Assembly (NCBI GenBank): GCA_965198415.1
Contig: CBDAPN010000032.1
Coordinates: forward strand, 372,001-436,000
Source: Endozoicomonas sp965198415
Lineage (GTDB): Bacteria > Pseudomonadota > Gammaproteobacteria > Pseudomonadales > Endozoicomonadaceae
Length of the DNA: 64,000 nucleotides
Direction of reading: 5' to 3'
Positions 1 through 7,989 of this stretch are shown here, one piece after another (within the stretch, counting starts at the first letter, position 1; the number at the start of each line of letters is the position of its first letter). The notes under the pieces are model-generated. The model saw only the letters and a program-made list of their open reading frames with translations, did no database searches and was not told the origin of the DNA. Position numbers and translations under genes: made by a program.

Positions 1-1
1 A

Positions 2-478
2 ATCCACCCGGACCCAAAATATCTCCTGCCTGACCCCATCGAAACCCTGCAAGCCTGCGCAGCACTGGCCGAAATGGGCTTTGCGGTTTTGCCTTATGTC
101 CATGCCGACCCAGTGTTGTGCAAACGCCTTGAGGAAGTCGGCGTTGCCGCCGTGATGCCGCTCGGCTCGCCCATTGGCAGCAATCTGGGGCTAAAGACCC
201 GGGAGTTTATTCAAATCATCATCGAACAGAGCAATGTTCCGGTGGTGGTGGATGCCGGTATTGGCAGCCCTTCTGATGCGGCGCAGGCAATGGAAATGGG
301 TGCCGATGCCGTGCTGGTCAATTCCGCTATTGCTGTCGCACAGCACCCGGTGGCGATGGCGGTTGCCTTCAAAGAAGCGGTAATTGCCGGTCGGCGTGCA
401 TTTAAGGCAGGCCTTGGCGGGCGTTCACTGCAAGCCCAGGCCAGTAGTCCATTAACGGCATTTCTGGATGACCTTTGA
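2..478 (+). CDS. thiG: Thiazole synthase, C-terminal part (partial at window start)
   Basis: ThiG forms the thiazole phosphate ring of thiamine from 1-deoxy-xylulose 5-phosphate, ThiS thiocarboxylate and dehydroglycine. The reading frame is open from base 2 and gives the last 158 residues of a TIM-barrel protein of about 260. Visible family signatures are HPDPKYLLPDP at the start, the GSPIGSNLGL loop, and PVVVDAGIGSPSDAAQAMEMGADAVLVNSAIA, the phosphate-binding end of the barrel. The stop codon (476-478) overlaps the thiH start by one base, so the two genes are translationally coupled. The N-terminal third, with the Schiff-base lysine, lies outside the window. Confidence 0.95.
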   Translation: MHPDPKYLLPDPIETLQACAALAEMGFAVLPYVHADPVLCKRLEEVGVAAVMPLGSPIGSNLGLKTREFIQIIIEQSNVPVVVDAGIGSPSDAAQAMEMGADAVLVNSAIAVAQHPVAMAVAFKEAVIAGRRAFKAGLGGRSLQAQASSPLTAFLDDL

Positions 479-1602
479 TGAGCTTTCTCAACCACTTCAA
501 CCAAATCCGCTGGGATGAGCTGAAAATGGCCATCCACAGCAAAACCGCCCAAGATGTGGAAACTGCCCTCGTTACTGACCGCCTCAGCCACGGGCAGTTT
601 CTTGCCCTGATTTCACCCGCTGCTGAACCCTATCTTGAGGCGATGGCTCAAAAGAGCGTGCAGCTAACCCGGCAACGTTTTGGCAACACCTTACAACTTT
701 ATATACCGCTTTATCTTTCCAACAAGTGTACAAACATCTGCACTTATTGCGGCTTTAGCCTTGGTAATAAAGTCCGTCGCAAAACCCTGAGCATGGAAGA
801 GCTGGACCGTGAGGTAGCTGCCATCAAAAACATGGGTTTTGACCATATTCTGCTGGTCACCGGCGAGGCGCCGGGCACGGTGGGCGTCAGTTATATCAAG
901 TCGGTTATTGAACGACTGAAGCCGCATTTTTCCCACATCAGTATTGAAGTGCAGCCATTGGATCAGGCGGATTACGAAACATTGATGGCGGCAGGGCTAG
1001 ATGCCGTGCTGGTTTATCAGGAAACCTACAACCGTCAGGCCTATGAAAAGTACCATCTGCGCGGCAGTAAAATGAATTTTGATTATCGCCTGGAAACCAG
1101 CGACCGCCTTGGCCGTGCAGGCATCGACAAAATCGGCGTCGGCGCCCTGATTGGCCTGGAAGACTGGCGCACCGACTCCGCTATGGTGGCTGCCCATCTG
1201 GATTACCTGGAAAAAACCTACTGGCGCACCCGCTACTCCATCTCCTTTCCCCGCCTGCGACCTTGTGAGGGCGAATTTCAGCCGGTCTCGATCATCTCTG
1301 ATCGGCAGCTGGTGCAGCTGATCTGCGCCTACCGGCTATTCAAGCCGGAAGCTGAGCTTTCGTTATCTACCCGGGAGTCGGAAAAATTCCGGGACAACGT
1401 ATTGCCCCTTGGCATCACCACCATGAGCGCTTACTCAAGCACACACCCAGGTGGCTATGCCGATGACAACATCACCGGCGATGAAGACCTTGAGCAGTTC
1501 ACCATTGACGACAATCGTCGACCACAAGTCGTAGCCGAGGCCATTCGCGCCAAAGGACTCGAACCGGTGTGGAAAGATTGGTCTCACTGTTTTAACCACT
1601 GA
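478..1602 (+). CDS. thiH: 2-iminoacetate synthase (radical SAM tyrosine lyase)
   Basis: ThiH cleaves tyrosine by radical SAM chemistry to p-cresol and 2-iminoacetate (dehydroglycine), which ThiG uses to close the thiazole ring. The 374-residue length matches the E. coli enzyme (377). The cluster-binding CX3CX2C motif is at residues 84, 88 and 91, followed by the usual aromatic and GF residues. The sequence PRLRPCEGEF and the STREs-type stretch near residue 300 are also typical. I chose ATG 478, which overlaps the thiG stop (TGATG), over an in-frame TTG three bases earlier. It is the last gene of a thi operon whose earlier genes lie outside the window. Confidence 0.96.
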   Translation: MSFLNHFNQIRWDELKMAIHSKTAQDVETALVTDRLSHGQFLALISPAAEPYLEAMAQKSVQLTRQRFGNTLQLYIPLYLSNKCTNICTYCGFSLGNKVRRKTLSMEELDREVAAIKNMGFDHILLVTGEAPGTVGVSYIKSVIERLKPHFSHISIEVQPLDQADYETLMAAGLDAVLVYQETYNRQAYEKYHLRGSKMNFDYRLETSDRLGRAGIDKIGVGALIGLEDWRTDSAMVAAHLDYLEKTYWRTRYSISFPRLRPCEGEFQPVSIISDRQLVQLICAYRLFKPEAELSLSTRESEKFRDNVLPLGITTMSAYSSTHPGGYADDNITGDEDLEQFTIDDNRRPQVVAEAIRAKGLEPVWKDWSHCFNH

Positions 1603-1618
1603 GACTGATTTACCCAAT

Positions 1619-1725
1619 CTTACGTAAAGCCCTTTGGGTATTTATCGCCTTTATGCCCTTTGGGTATTTATGCCCTTTGGGTATTTATGCCCTTTGGGTA
1701 TTTACGATGGGGCGGGAAGTGTCAG
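1619..1725 (+). repeat. Tandem 17-bp repeat, CCCTTTGGG-type dispersed element (copy A)
   Basis: Four copies of a 17-base unit (GCCCTTTGGGTATTTAT) begin at 1629, 1655, 1672 and 1689. The last three are strictly head to tail; a partial unit separates the first from the rest. The array ends in GATGGGGCGGG and AGTGTCAG and is preceded by TTACGTAA. Related arrays occur at 2630-2690, 51481-51570 and 54700-54754, with a shorter match at 48236-48256, all between genes. The unit core CCCTTTGGG is nearly self-complementary, so the transcript could form hairpins. I see no coding capacity. Confidence 0.85.
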
Positions 1726-1849
1726 AACGTATACAGTAGCTAATCGTGTAGAATGAGCAGCTACTTCCACTAACCGTTTTCGATCACCGGCCTGCTGTGG
1801 CAAAATTTCCACGGCGACATCTCAGAATCACTTTTCTTTGGTCAGCAAA

Positions 1850-2440
1850 ATGAGTAACACTACCGACGACAAAGACCTCTCTGCTTTCCTGCAAGAGATG
1901 GCTGGAGTAAACCCGCTCAAGAAAAAAGCGACAGCGAACGTACAAAAGAGGCAGCGGGTAACTCCTGGTCAGGAAGCGCGTAAAGCGGCAGCACAAGAGA
2001 CCTTCACCGATCCGAATTTTCTCTCCCTGCTCAACCCGAAGATGGTCAAGCCCCACGACTTTTTGGTTTGGAAGCGTGACGGCGTACAAGAGGGGGTGTT
2101 TAAAAAACTGCGACTGGGCAAGTATGAAATTGACGCACGGTTGGACCTGCACCAAAAAACCGGCCGTGAAGCCCGCGAGTTGCTGTTCGAGTTTATCAAC
2201 GACTGCCGGGAGCACGAGCTTCGCACGGTATTAATTGCCCATGGTCGGGGAGAAAAAAGCAACCCGCCCGCTATTTTAAAGAGCTTCCTCCATACCTGGC
2301 TACCACAGATGGAGGCGGTACTGGCTTTTCACAGTGCGTTGAAAATTCACGGCGGTAGTGGAGCTCTTTACGTCATGCTCAGAAAAAGTGAACGGGAAAA
2401 GCTGGAGAATCGCGAGCGCCATGCAAAACGCTCACGGTGA
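1850..2440 (+). CDS. smrA: Smr-domain endonuclease SmrA (YdaL family)
   Basis: This 196-residue protein matches E. coli SmrA/YdaL over its whole length. The LDLH motif is at residues 98-101, HGRG at 131-134 and HGGSGA at 167-172, and the C-terminus ends in ERHAKRSR as in the E. coli protein. The region before the Smr domain (FLVWKRDGVQEGVFKKLRLGKY) also follows YdaL. Smr domains nick or cleave nucleic acid; E. coli SmrA has DNA endonuclease activity, and related Smr proteins cleave mRNA at stalled ribosomes. ATG 1850 was preferred to an in-frame TTG at 1838. The gene stands alone between repeat-bearing intergenic regions. Confidence 0.9.
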   Translation: MSNTTDDKDLSAFLQEMAGVNPLKKKATANVQKRQRVTPGQEARKAAAQETFTDPNFLSLLNPKMVKPHDFLVWKRDGVQEGVFKKLRLGKYEIDARLDLHQKTGREARELLFEFINDCREHELRTVLIAHGRGEKSNPPAILKSFLHTWLPQMEAVLAFHSALKIHGGSGALYVMLRKSEREKLENRERHAKRSR

Positions 2441-3250
2441 CAGCGGGGGTATTCCAGATGCAAAGCCACCGCTTACAGGCTGAAGAACACGATAATGACC
2501 GACCTTAACCGATACTGCATAAAACATGACCTGTTAGAGTAAGCCTCGGTACCTGCAAAGGCATATTACGGAATTCAGACTTAGTGCGCCGTTGAAAACT
2601 TTCAAATCAGCGGCGTCAAACTTAACCATTACGGTGACTGCTCCCCGCCCTATCGCACCCAAAGGGCATAAACACCCAAAGGGCATAACTGACTTTGTTC
2701 AGGCAGATACCCCGGTAGTAAAAGTAATCGACAGTAGTACCTAAAGTACTGTAATCGAAGTGAACGTCTTTTGTTAATCTGCTTGCTTTTTAAACGACTT
2801 TTTATTTATAAAGTGCGAACTACCAAGGTGAAGCTGAAACATGTGTGCTGTGTCTCAGGGCGAAAAAGCACTAAAATAACAGTGTTTTTTTAGTTTTTTT
2901 CCGATAAGAATCTGGTAAAACTGACTGAGACATTTTACCCGTTCACCAAGGCAACAGTATCAGACTCTGCTAGACTTTTGGCTAGATCGCAGAGCACTTA
3001 TAGCCTTTAGGCAGTTTATTCCCAGCAGGGTTGTACTTTCAGTTGAGCTTCTAAAGTACTTAAACGGATAGTAATCATTGCTCAGTTAACTGTGCCTTAC
3101 TTATGGGAGGCAGCCCTGTAGAGGCAGCAAGTTGGCCTGAATTTTTTCGGCTCAATCGCTTCGGGCATTTTTCTCGAATGGCCCTCTAACTCCTGCACCC
3201 TGATGGCAAAACGTCAATTTTTTAGTCTAATTTTTTACAGTGGAGTTATT
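2441..3250. other. 810-bp intergenic region with repeat copy B and hairpins
   Basis: No convincing gene was found here. The region holds a hairpin at 2587-2615 (outer arms CGCCG/CGGCG, inner arms TTGAAA/TTTCAA), the dispersed repeat at 2630-2690, and a small inverted repeat AGTAC-CTAAA-GTACT near 2733-2747. The second half is rich in A and T and presumably holds the promoter of the response regulator that follows, but I cannot place one with confidence. A small regulatory RNA is possible and untested. Confidence 0.4.
2630..2690 (-). repeat. CCCTTTGGG-type dispersed element (copy B)
   Basis: Read on the minus strand, this has two 17-base units (GCCCTTTGGGTG at the edge of the second) followed by CGATAGGGCGGGGAGC and GTCAC. 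It therefore repeats the order seen in copy A at 1619-1725: units first, then a GGGCGGG block, then a GTCA box. It lies about 0.9 kb from copy A in the opposite orientation. Confidence 0.75.
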
Positions 3251-3904
3251 ATGCAGCAACAGGATATGAAACAAGAACCCACCGTATACATCATCGACGA
3301 TGACGAGGCTGTACGTGACTCGCTGAAAATGCTCATGAGATCCGTTGGCCAAAGCGTAGAAGCCTTTTCATCACCGGCTGAGTTTCTTGAGGTTTATGAT
3401 GAAAATAGCCCAGGCTGCATTGTTCTGGACATAAGAATGCCCGGCATGAGTGGCCTTGAATTGCAGAGTAAGCTCAATGAAATGCACTGCATCCTACCGA
3501 TTATTTTCATCACCGGCCATGGCGATGTCCCAATGGCGGTTCAGGCCATAAAAGACGGCGCCATGAATTTTATCCAGAAGCCCTTTCGTGATCAGGAGCT
3601 TTTGGATTTGATCAATGACGCGCTGAAACTGGATACTCAGCAGCGCAAAGAGCTTCTTGAGCATAAAGAGATTCTTCGTCGTTTATCCACACTGACAGAG
3701 CGTGAGCGTGAAGTGTTGCGTCATGTGGTCGAGGGTAAGGCAAATAAAGTCATTGCCGCCGATATTAACCTGAGCCAGCGCACTGTCGAAATTCACCGCT
3801 CACGGGTGATGGAAAAAATGGGCACCAAATCTCTGGCGCATTTGGTGCGTCAGGTGATGCAGGTTAAAGAACATCTGGAGGGAGAATTTAACTTTAAAAT
3901 CTAA
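3251..3904 (+). CDS. FixJ/TtrR-family response regulator
   Basis: A 217-residue two-domain regulator. The receiver domain (about 10-128) has the acidic pocket IIDDDE at 14-19, phosphoacceptor Asp60 in CIVLDIRMPG, a threonine in ITGHGD near 88, and Lys110 in IQKPF. A LuxR/FixJ helix-turn-helix follows (about 147-205: LTEREREVLRHVVEGK, then NKVIAADINLSQRTVEIHRSRVMEKM). All residues needed for phosphorylation are present, so it should be a working DNA-binding regulator. ATG 3251 has GGAG just upstream; an upstream in-frame start at 3203 would add a poor N-terminus. No histidine kinase is adjacent. A receiver-only paralogue follows at 4308. Confidence 0.9.
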   Translation: MQQQDMKQEPTVYIIDDDEAVRDSLKMLMRSVGQSVEAFSSPAEFLEVYDENSPGCIVLDIRMPGMSGLELQSKLNEMHCILPIIFITGHGDVPMAVQAIKDGAMNFIQKPFRDQELLDLINDALKLDTQQRKELLEHKEILRRLSTLTEREREVLRHVVEGKANKVIAADINLSQRTVEIHRSRVMEKMGTKSLAHLVRQVMQVKEHLEGEFNFKI

Positions 3905-4307
3905 CCGGAGGTTGTCAGCCTTTCAATCACAGGGATGTGAAGGTGAAACGAACAAGGAATTACCCTGATGTTTTATGATATTACCAAATAACAATGCTTG
4001 AGCGCTCCGGTTTCATCGCCCAAAAATACACAGGCTAACCTTTCATATTTTATCCGAACTAGCAGACAGCCTTTTAAGTAATCGCCGAAAAACGTCAAGT
4101 ATATCTCTCCATTGGGCAAATTGGCCGCTATATCTAAACTGAGCTCGTACTATTTGATAATGGTAAGAAGAGACGTTGCAAACCATTTTGGATAACTTGA
4201 ACCAAAGGCTTCCAGATTCTGAGCGTTTCTGCTTAAGTGCTGCTTGCAGCTGTTTTTATTGCACCGAATGAAAAATACCGGTTTCTTTTTATCGCAAGGC
4301 TGCCTTT
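3905..4307. other. 403-bp intergenic region between two receiver genes
   Basis: No gene is recognised. A short hairpin GCTGC-TT-GCAGC followed by TGTTTTT lies at 4239-4257, about 50 bases before the next start codon. It could be a weak terminator or a leader attenuator. The rest is AT-rich without a clear promoter. Confidence 0.3.
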
Positions 4308-4700
4308 ATGAACCAAGCACCTTTTCTTCGCTCAATTTATCTACTGGAGCAAGATCGCGCCACTACCGAGATCATCTGTAAACTGTGTCAGGAGAAGTCT
4401 TTGGCGCTTTCTTGTTTCAGCTCGGAATTTGAATTGCTTAGCGCGCTTAAATACAGTCAGCCGTCGTGCATTATCGTGGCCAATGATAAACCCCGTGGGC
4501 AGGCATTGAGTTTGATGCAAGATTTGACCTGTGCAAACCATCAGGTGCCGGTTATCATTTTGGGGCATCATAATGATGTATCCGGTGCTGTAGCCGCGAT
4601 TAAAGCCGGTGCTCTTGATTACATTGAAAAGCCGACCATTTATGGCCGACTGGCAGAACAACTGAATCAGGTCGTCAAACAATCATTTCAATCAGCCTGA
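4308..4700 (+). CDS. Receiver-only protein with degenerate phosphorylation site
   Basis: A 130-residue single-domain protein resembling FixJ-type receivers, including AAIKAGALDYIEKP near the end and the conserved lysine at 108. The active site is degraded. The acidic pair is reduced to Glu14 and Asp16. The phosphoacceptor position (four residues before the Pro in ANDKP) is Ala58, and the switch threonine is Leu85. Asp60 lies nearby but is out of register. It is therefore probably a pseudo-receiver that works by protein contact and not by phosphotransfer. There is no output domain. The 3' end overlaps the end of the convergent sbcB gene by 13 bases. The partner is unknown; the regulator at 3251 is a natural candidate. 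Confidence 0.75.
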   Translation: MNQAPFLRSIYLLEQDRATTEIICKLCQEKSLALSCFSSEFELLSALKYSQPSCIIVANDKPRGQALSLMQDLTCANHQVPVIILGHHNDVSGAVAAIKAGALDYIEKPTIYGRLAEQLNQVVKQSFQSA

Positions 4701-6133
4701 GCATGATAAAGGCTCTGTACATAAGCTGACAGGTCATCTAGCAGAGGCTGCTTTTCAGGGTGTTCGGCAATCCTCTCTCTGGCTATTTTTAGCTCATCCC
4801 AAAAGTTGTTGAAGGTCATTATTTGCTTATTGTTCGGGTGTAGCTGCCCGGATAAACGCGCTTTACAATAATTCTGCCAAAGTTGCTGCTCTTCATCATC
4901 CAATGTCTGCCCGTAGTGACGCGCACGAAAACGAAACAACATTTCATCAAGGCGCTTATCGCTAAAAGAGAGGCCAAGGTGCGGTAATTGAGTCGGCTCT
5001 GCTGTTACTATACGCTGCATTGCACTCCGGTCTGCGGGGGCGAAAAAACCGCCGGAGTAGATCATTTCATCCGGGTCTGTCGGTTGACTCTTTGCTGATC
5101 CAGAAAATACCGCTTTAAGCTTTGCCTTCAGGCGGTCATCCGCCAGCAGCTGGTTGCGGTGTATTTCACATCTTGCCAGATCCAGCTCCAGTCGCTCTTG
5201 ATCTTGCGCCCTCAGGACATTAAGCGGCGCTATGATCGGGCACTTATTAATGTGTACAGTTTTCAACGCAATACGCTCCTGACCTGCCTCAAGTTGGCTG
5301 ATGGGGGTAAAAAGCCGGTGACGTATCTCTTCAACGCTCAGCTGCAACAGGGGCGCAGGATCTACCGTCAGATCATAAACGACGACTCCATTGCTATTTA
5401 CCGGGTGATCAATCAGTGGTAGCACCACCGACAAGTTGTGACGATGGGCGCCAAACATGCCGGAGACATGAACAACCATTGTGTTACGTTGTAACTGTTT
5501 CGCAACTTCGTGCTTGCTTCTGTGACTCAGGCAGAACTGAAACAGTTTAGGCTGACGCTCACGAATCAGCCGGGCCAGAGCGATGGTCGCTCGCACATCC
5601 GACAACGCATCGTGGGCTGAACCGTGATCCAGACCATTAGCTGCGGTGATCTCCTCCAGCCGAAAGCTCTTATGGCCGTCTTCCCGTAGTGGCCACTCTA
5701 TACCTTCTGGTCTCAAGGCTGCGCTCATTCGCACCATGTCAATCAAATCCCAGCGGCTGTTGCCGTTTTGCCACTCCCGGGCGTACGGGTCATAAAAGTT
5801 GCGATAGAGAATGTTGCGGGTCACTTCGTCGTCAAAGCGCAGGCTGTTGTAGCCTAATGCACAGGTGCCGGGCACTATTAATTCGCGGTGAATCCGGCGA
5901 ATAAATTCAGGTTCGATCAGCCCCTTTTCATTCACTGTTTGCGGTGTCAAACCCGTGACTAAGCAGGCAATGGGGTTAGGCAGATGGTCTTCAGGCAGTT
6001 GGCAAAAAATATTCAGCGGCGTACCGATTTCGTTTAGCTCGGCATCGGTGCGGATACCGGCAAACTGAGCTGGCCAGTCCAGTGCTGGACTGGTGCCGAA
6101 GGTTTCATAATCATGAAAGTAAAACGTTGTCAT
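4688..6133 (-). CDS. sbcB: Exodeoxyribonuclease I
   Basis: Exonuclease I degrades single-stranded DNA 3' to 5' and acts in recombination and mismatch repair, contacting SSB. The 481-residue length matches the E. coli enzyme (475). The DEDDh nuclease signature is complete: FHDYETFG (Asp8, Glu10) near the start, GYNSLRFDDEV, and AHDALSDVRATIALARLI with the closing His and Asp. SH3-like and helical C-terminal regions follow, including RFRARHYGQTL. It is convergent with the pseudo-receiver gene, overlapping its end by 13 bases. Confidence 0.96.
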   Translation of the reverse strand: MTTFYFHDYETFGTSPALDWPAQFAGIRTDAELNEIGTPLNIFCQLPEDHLPNPIACLVTGLTPQTVNEKGLIEPEFIRRIHRELIVPGTCALGYNSLRFDDEVTRNILYRNFYDPYAREWQNGNSRWDLIDMVRMSAALRPEGIEWPLREDGHKSFRLEEITAANGLDHGSAHDALSDVRATIALARLIRERQPKLFQFCLSHRSKHEVAKQLQRNTMVVHVSGMFGAHRHNLSVVLPLIDHPVNSNGVVVYDLTVDPAPLLQLSVEEIRHRLFTPISQLEAGQERIALKTVHINKCPIIAPLNVLRAQDQERLELDLARCEIHRNQLLADDRLKAKLKAVFSGSAKSQPTDPDEMIYSGGFFAPADRSAMQRIVTAEPTQLPHLGLSFSDKRLDEMLFRFRARHYGQTLDDEEQQLWQNYCKARLSGQLHPNNKQIMTFNNFWDELKIARERIAEHPEKQPLLDDLSAYVQSLYHAQAD

Positions 6134-6154
6134 TATTCGTGCCTGTGATGGTAG

Positions 6155-6760
6155 TCAAGGACTGTGCCAGCGAATGGTAATCTGTCCGCGGCTTATCTCA
6201 TACAACTGGTGGGCCAGTTTGTCGCTTGTGGTCTCAGGTATGCAGATGAGCATAGTCACAGTCTGCCCGTAATCACACCGCTGTAAAGTGGCACGGTATT
6301 GTTCGAGGTAGTGCCGAACCATCTGTTCATGGGCGTAGTCGCAGATTAGCAAACCATTTCGTAACTCGACCCGTTTTTCCAGTGGTAACTTGGCGCAAGC
6401 TTGCTGTACCGAGGCACTGTAGGCCCGAACCAACCCTCCGGCTCCGAGCTTGATGCCGCCAAAATAGCGAACCACAACGGCAACAATATGGTGAATGTGT
6501 TTATGCTGCAAAACATTGAGCATCGGACGTCCCGCCGTACCGGTAGGTTCGCCATCGTCATCAAAGCCCGCTACACCCGGGCTGATAACAAACGCAGAAC
6601 AATGATGGCTGGCATCCGGGTACTCAAGGCGTTTTTCTTGTACAAACGTAAGGGCTTCCTGACGGCTTTGAGTGGGGGCGAGAAAGGTAATGAATCGACT
6701 CTTTTTAATTTCGATTTCAACCGAAATGGCTCGGGCGGGAACAACATATTCAGCAGACAT
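6155..6760 (-). CDS. yigZ: IMPACT/YigZ-family protein
   Basis: The N-terminal UPF0029/Impact domain is clear: IKKSRFITFLAPTQSRQEA, then YPDASHHCSAFVI, FDDDGEPTGTAGRPML and VVRYFGGIKLGAGGLVRAYS, all hallmarks of the family. A shorter EF-G-like C-terminal domain (DUF1949) follows from about residue 135. Family members are linked to translation control and can bind nucleic acid, but the bacterial role is unsettled. I chose ATG at 6760 (MSAEYVVPA, 201 residues); a longer frame starting at 6808 adds 16 residues and would overlap the upstream PilZ gene. Confidence 0.9.
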   Translation of the reverse strand: MSAEYVVPARAISVEIEIKKSRFITFLAPTQSRQEALTFVQEKRLEYPDASHHCSAFVISPGVAGFDDDGEPTGTAGRPMLNVLQHKHIHHIVAVVVRYFGGIKLGAGGLVRAYSASVQQACAKLPLEKRVELRNGLLICDYAHEQMVRHYLEQYRATLQRCDYGQTVTMLICIPETTSDKLAHQLYEISRGQITIRWHSP

Positions 6761-6794
6761 GACTTTTGACAACAGATAAACCTTAAAAAACCGG

Positions 6795-7160
6795 TTAACT
6801 AACCTCACGAAACATAAAATAGCACTTCAGCGTTTCTGCCAGATCGATAATATCATGCCCTGCATTAATAACACTGTAGCCAGAGTCGAAATATTCCGGG
6901 CTGACATCCGGTTTGCACCAGTGGCAGCGGGCGTCAAAGTCAAGATATTTTTCTCCGGTTTCATGGGGCAGAATGATCCGCATATTGTAAACGGCACCAA
7001 TCAAGACCGGTACAGAACTGATAAGCATTAAGCCATTACAACTGATATTACCAATACCGCCCATGGCGCGCATGGTGTTGCGGTTGTAGATTTTCAGATA
7101 ATCCTGCAGTTGGTGGCGCTTTATCAGGCGGCGCTCCTTGCCGCTGGGTATTAATGACAT
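6795..7160 (-). CDS. PilZ-domain protein, probable c-di-GMP binder
   Basis: A 121-residue single-domain protein. It carries the PilZ ligand motifs: an arginine-rich N-terminus (ERRLIKRHQ, residues 9-17) matching RxxxR, and NISCNGLML near residue 38 matching D/NxSxxG. A beta-barrel core follows, with ARCHWCKP and SGYSVIN. Such proteins bind cyclic di-GMP and alter motility, adhesion or secretion through a partner. It lies 34 bases upstream of yigZ on the same strand and may share its transcript. No diguanylate cyclase or phosphodiesterase is nearby. Confidence 0.82.
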   Translation of the reverse strand: MSLIPSGKERRLIKRHQLQDYLKIYNRNTMRAMGGIGNISCNGLMLISSVPVLIGAVYNMRIILPHETGEKYLDFDARCHWCKPDVSPEYFDSGYSVINAGHDIIDLAETLKCYFMFREVS

Positions 7161-7747
7161 ATCGTAATGCCTTTAACTAACAAACATTAATAGACCATTT
7201 AAAATCGCTCATAAAAAACGATTTTGCCGGGCACAGCTCTAAACAACGCTTTTAAAAGCAATCTTTGCATTTTGTTTTCATGAACATACCTCACCAGAAC
7301 AAGAAGTACGCAAACGAGTTCCCGAAGCGTATAAAAAAACAGGGCTTAATAAGCAGCGTTCGCTCTCTATTATTTTACTGGCTAAGGCTGCAAAACCAGA
7401 ATTCATATAACAATAATTCATAATAAATTCAGATATTTAAATAATTATTCAGAAAATGGAAATAAATTATTAAATGTTTTCAAGTAGCCCGATCAGAAAA
7501 AATCGAACGACTCATTTAACCGATACTTTCAGGCTAGCAGAAGAAAAAAACAGCAAACCGCTGGTTCGATGAATGAGATGCAAGCGCCAAATAATCCAAC
7601 ATTTTCTGTATAACCGACCAGACTCTCATTCAGTTTTTTAGTTTGAATAAAAAGTAGTGCAAATTGCCAAAATTGTTGCTAGGAGGTGGGTCTGTTCTTG
7701 CATGAGCTCCTCAAACTGGCAGCTTGCCCTGATCAGTTTTTTATCCG

Positions 7748-7787
7748 GGCGACCCCGTCTAGGCGACCCCGTCTAGGCGACCCCGTA
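7748..7787 (+). repeat. Tandem 14-bp repeat, nearly three units
   Basis: The unit GGCGACCCCGTCTA is present twice exactly (7748-7761, 7762-7775), followed by a third copy of 12 bases ending in GTA. It lies about 200 bases before the TetR gene start, at the switch from AT-rich to GC-rich sequence. Confidence 0.9.
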
Positions 7788-7880
7788 TTCAGGCAGTAGT
7801 AAATTGAGCCTGAGAGTTTTCGGGTGCCGCCCTATGGGAACGGACTTTCACCGGCAGTCTGCTCTAAGGCTTGTGACGCA

Positions 7881-7892
7881 GGGGTTAACCCC
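7881..7892. promoter_or_regulatory. Perfect 12-bp palindrome GGGGTTAACCCC
   Basis: GGGGTTAACCCC is fully self-complementary and lies about 50 bases upstream of the putative -10 element of the TetR gene. It could be a dimeric regulator site or a small RNA hairpin. No family is assigned. Confidence 0.4.
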
Positions 7893-7918
7893 AATGAAAC
7901 TAACTATAAAAACTTCAC

Positions 7919-7946
7919 TCGAATTTTATTCGAATAGTGTTATGAT
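7919..7946 (+). promoter_or_regulatory. Putative TetR operator and promoter
   Basis: An inverted repeat TCGAAT-TTT-ATTCGA (7919-7933) is followed by a -10-like TATGAT at 7941-7946. TCGAA-type half sites continue downstream (TCGAAC near 7946 and GTTCG near 7967). This is a typical layout for an autoregulated TetR gene. The -35 is not clear. A transcription start near 7953 would support a start codon at 7978 or 7990 over the longer frame. Confidence 0.5.
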
Positions 7947-7989
7947 CGAACGTTTTGTATCGTTTTGTTCGCAAAATATGGTTGTTACT

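Larger units (their letters stand above)
7161..7989. other. 829-bp intergenic region, AT-rich then a GC-rich structured block
   Basis: The left 550 bases are strongly AT-rich and hold no gene. From about 7740 the composition changes abruptly to GC-rich. This block holds a tandem 14-mer array (7748-7787), paired segments CAGGC/GCCTG and TGCCG/CGGCA enclosing CCC-TAT-GGG (about 7790-7858), and a perfect 12-base palindrome at 7881-7892. The TetR operator and promoter region follows. The block could be a structured leader RNA, but I could not fit it to a known riboswitch. Confidence 0.45.

Noticed and set aside
1629..1705. CRISPR array in the 17-bp repeats
   Set aside because: Units are adjacent and too short, with no unique spacers and no cas genes.
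3251..4700. A complete two-component system with the two receiver proteins
   Set aside because: No histidine kinase occurs in the flanking 4 kb, so the regulators are treated as orphans.
7790..7870. A riboswitch before the TetR gene or on the opposite strand
   Set aside because: Fragments recall glycine (AAACTCTCAGG on the minus strand) and cobalamin elements (GGTGAAAGTCCG), but the other conserved boxes are missing or in the wrong order. Only a structured region is claimed.
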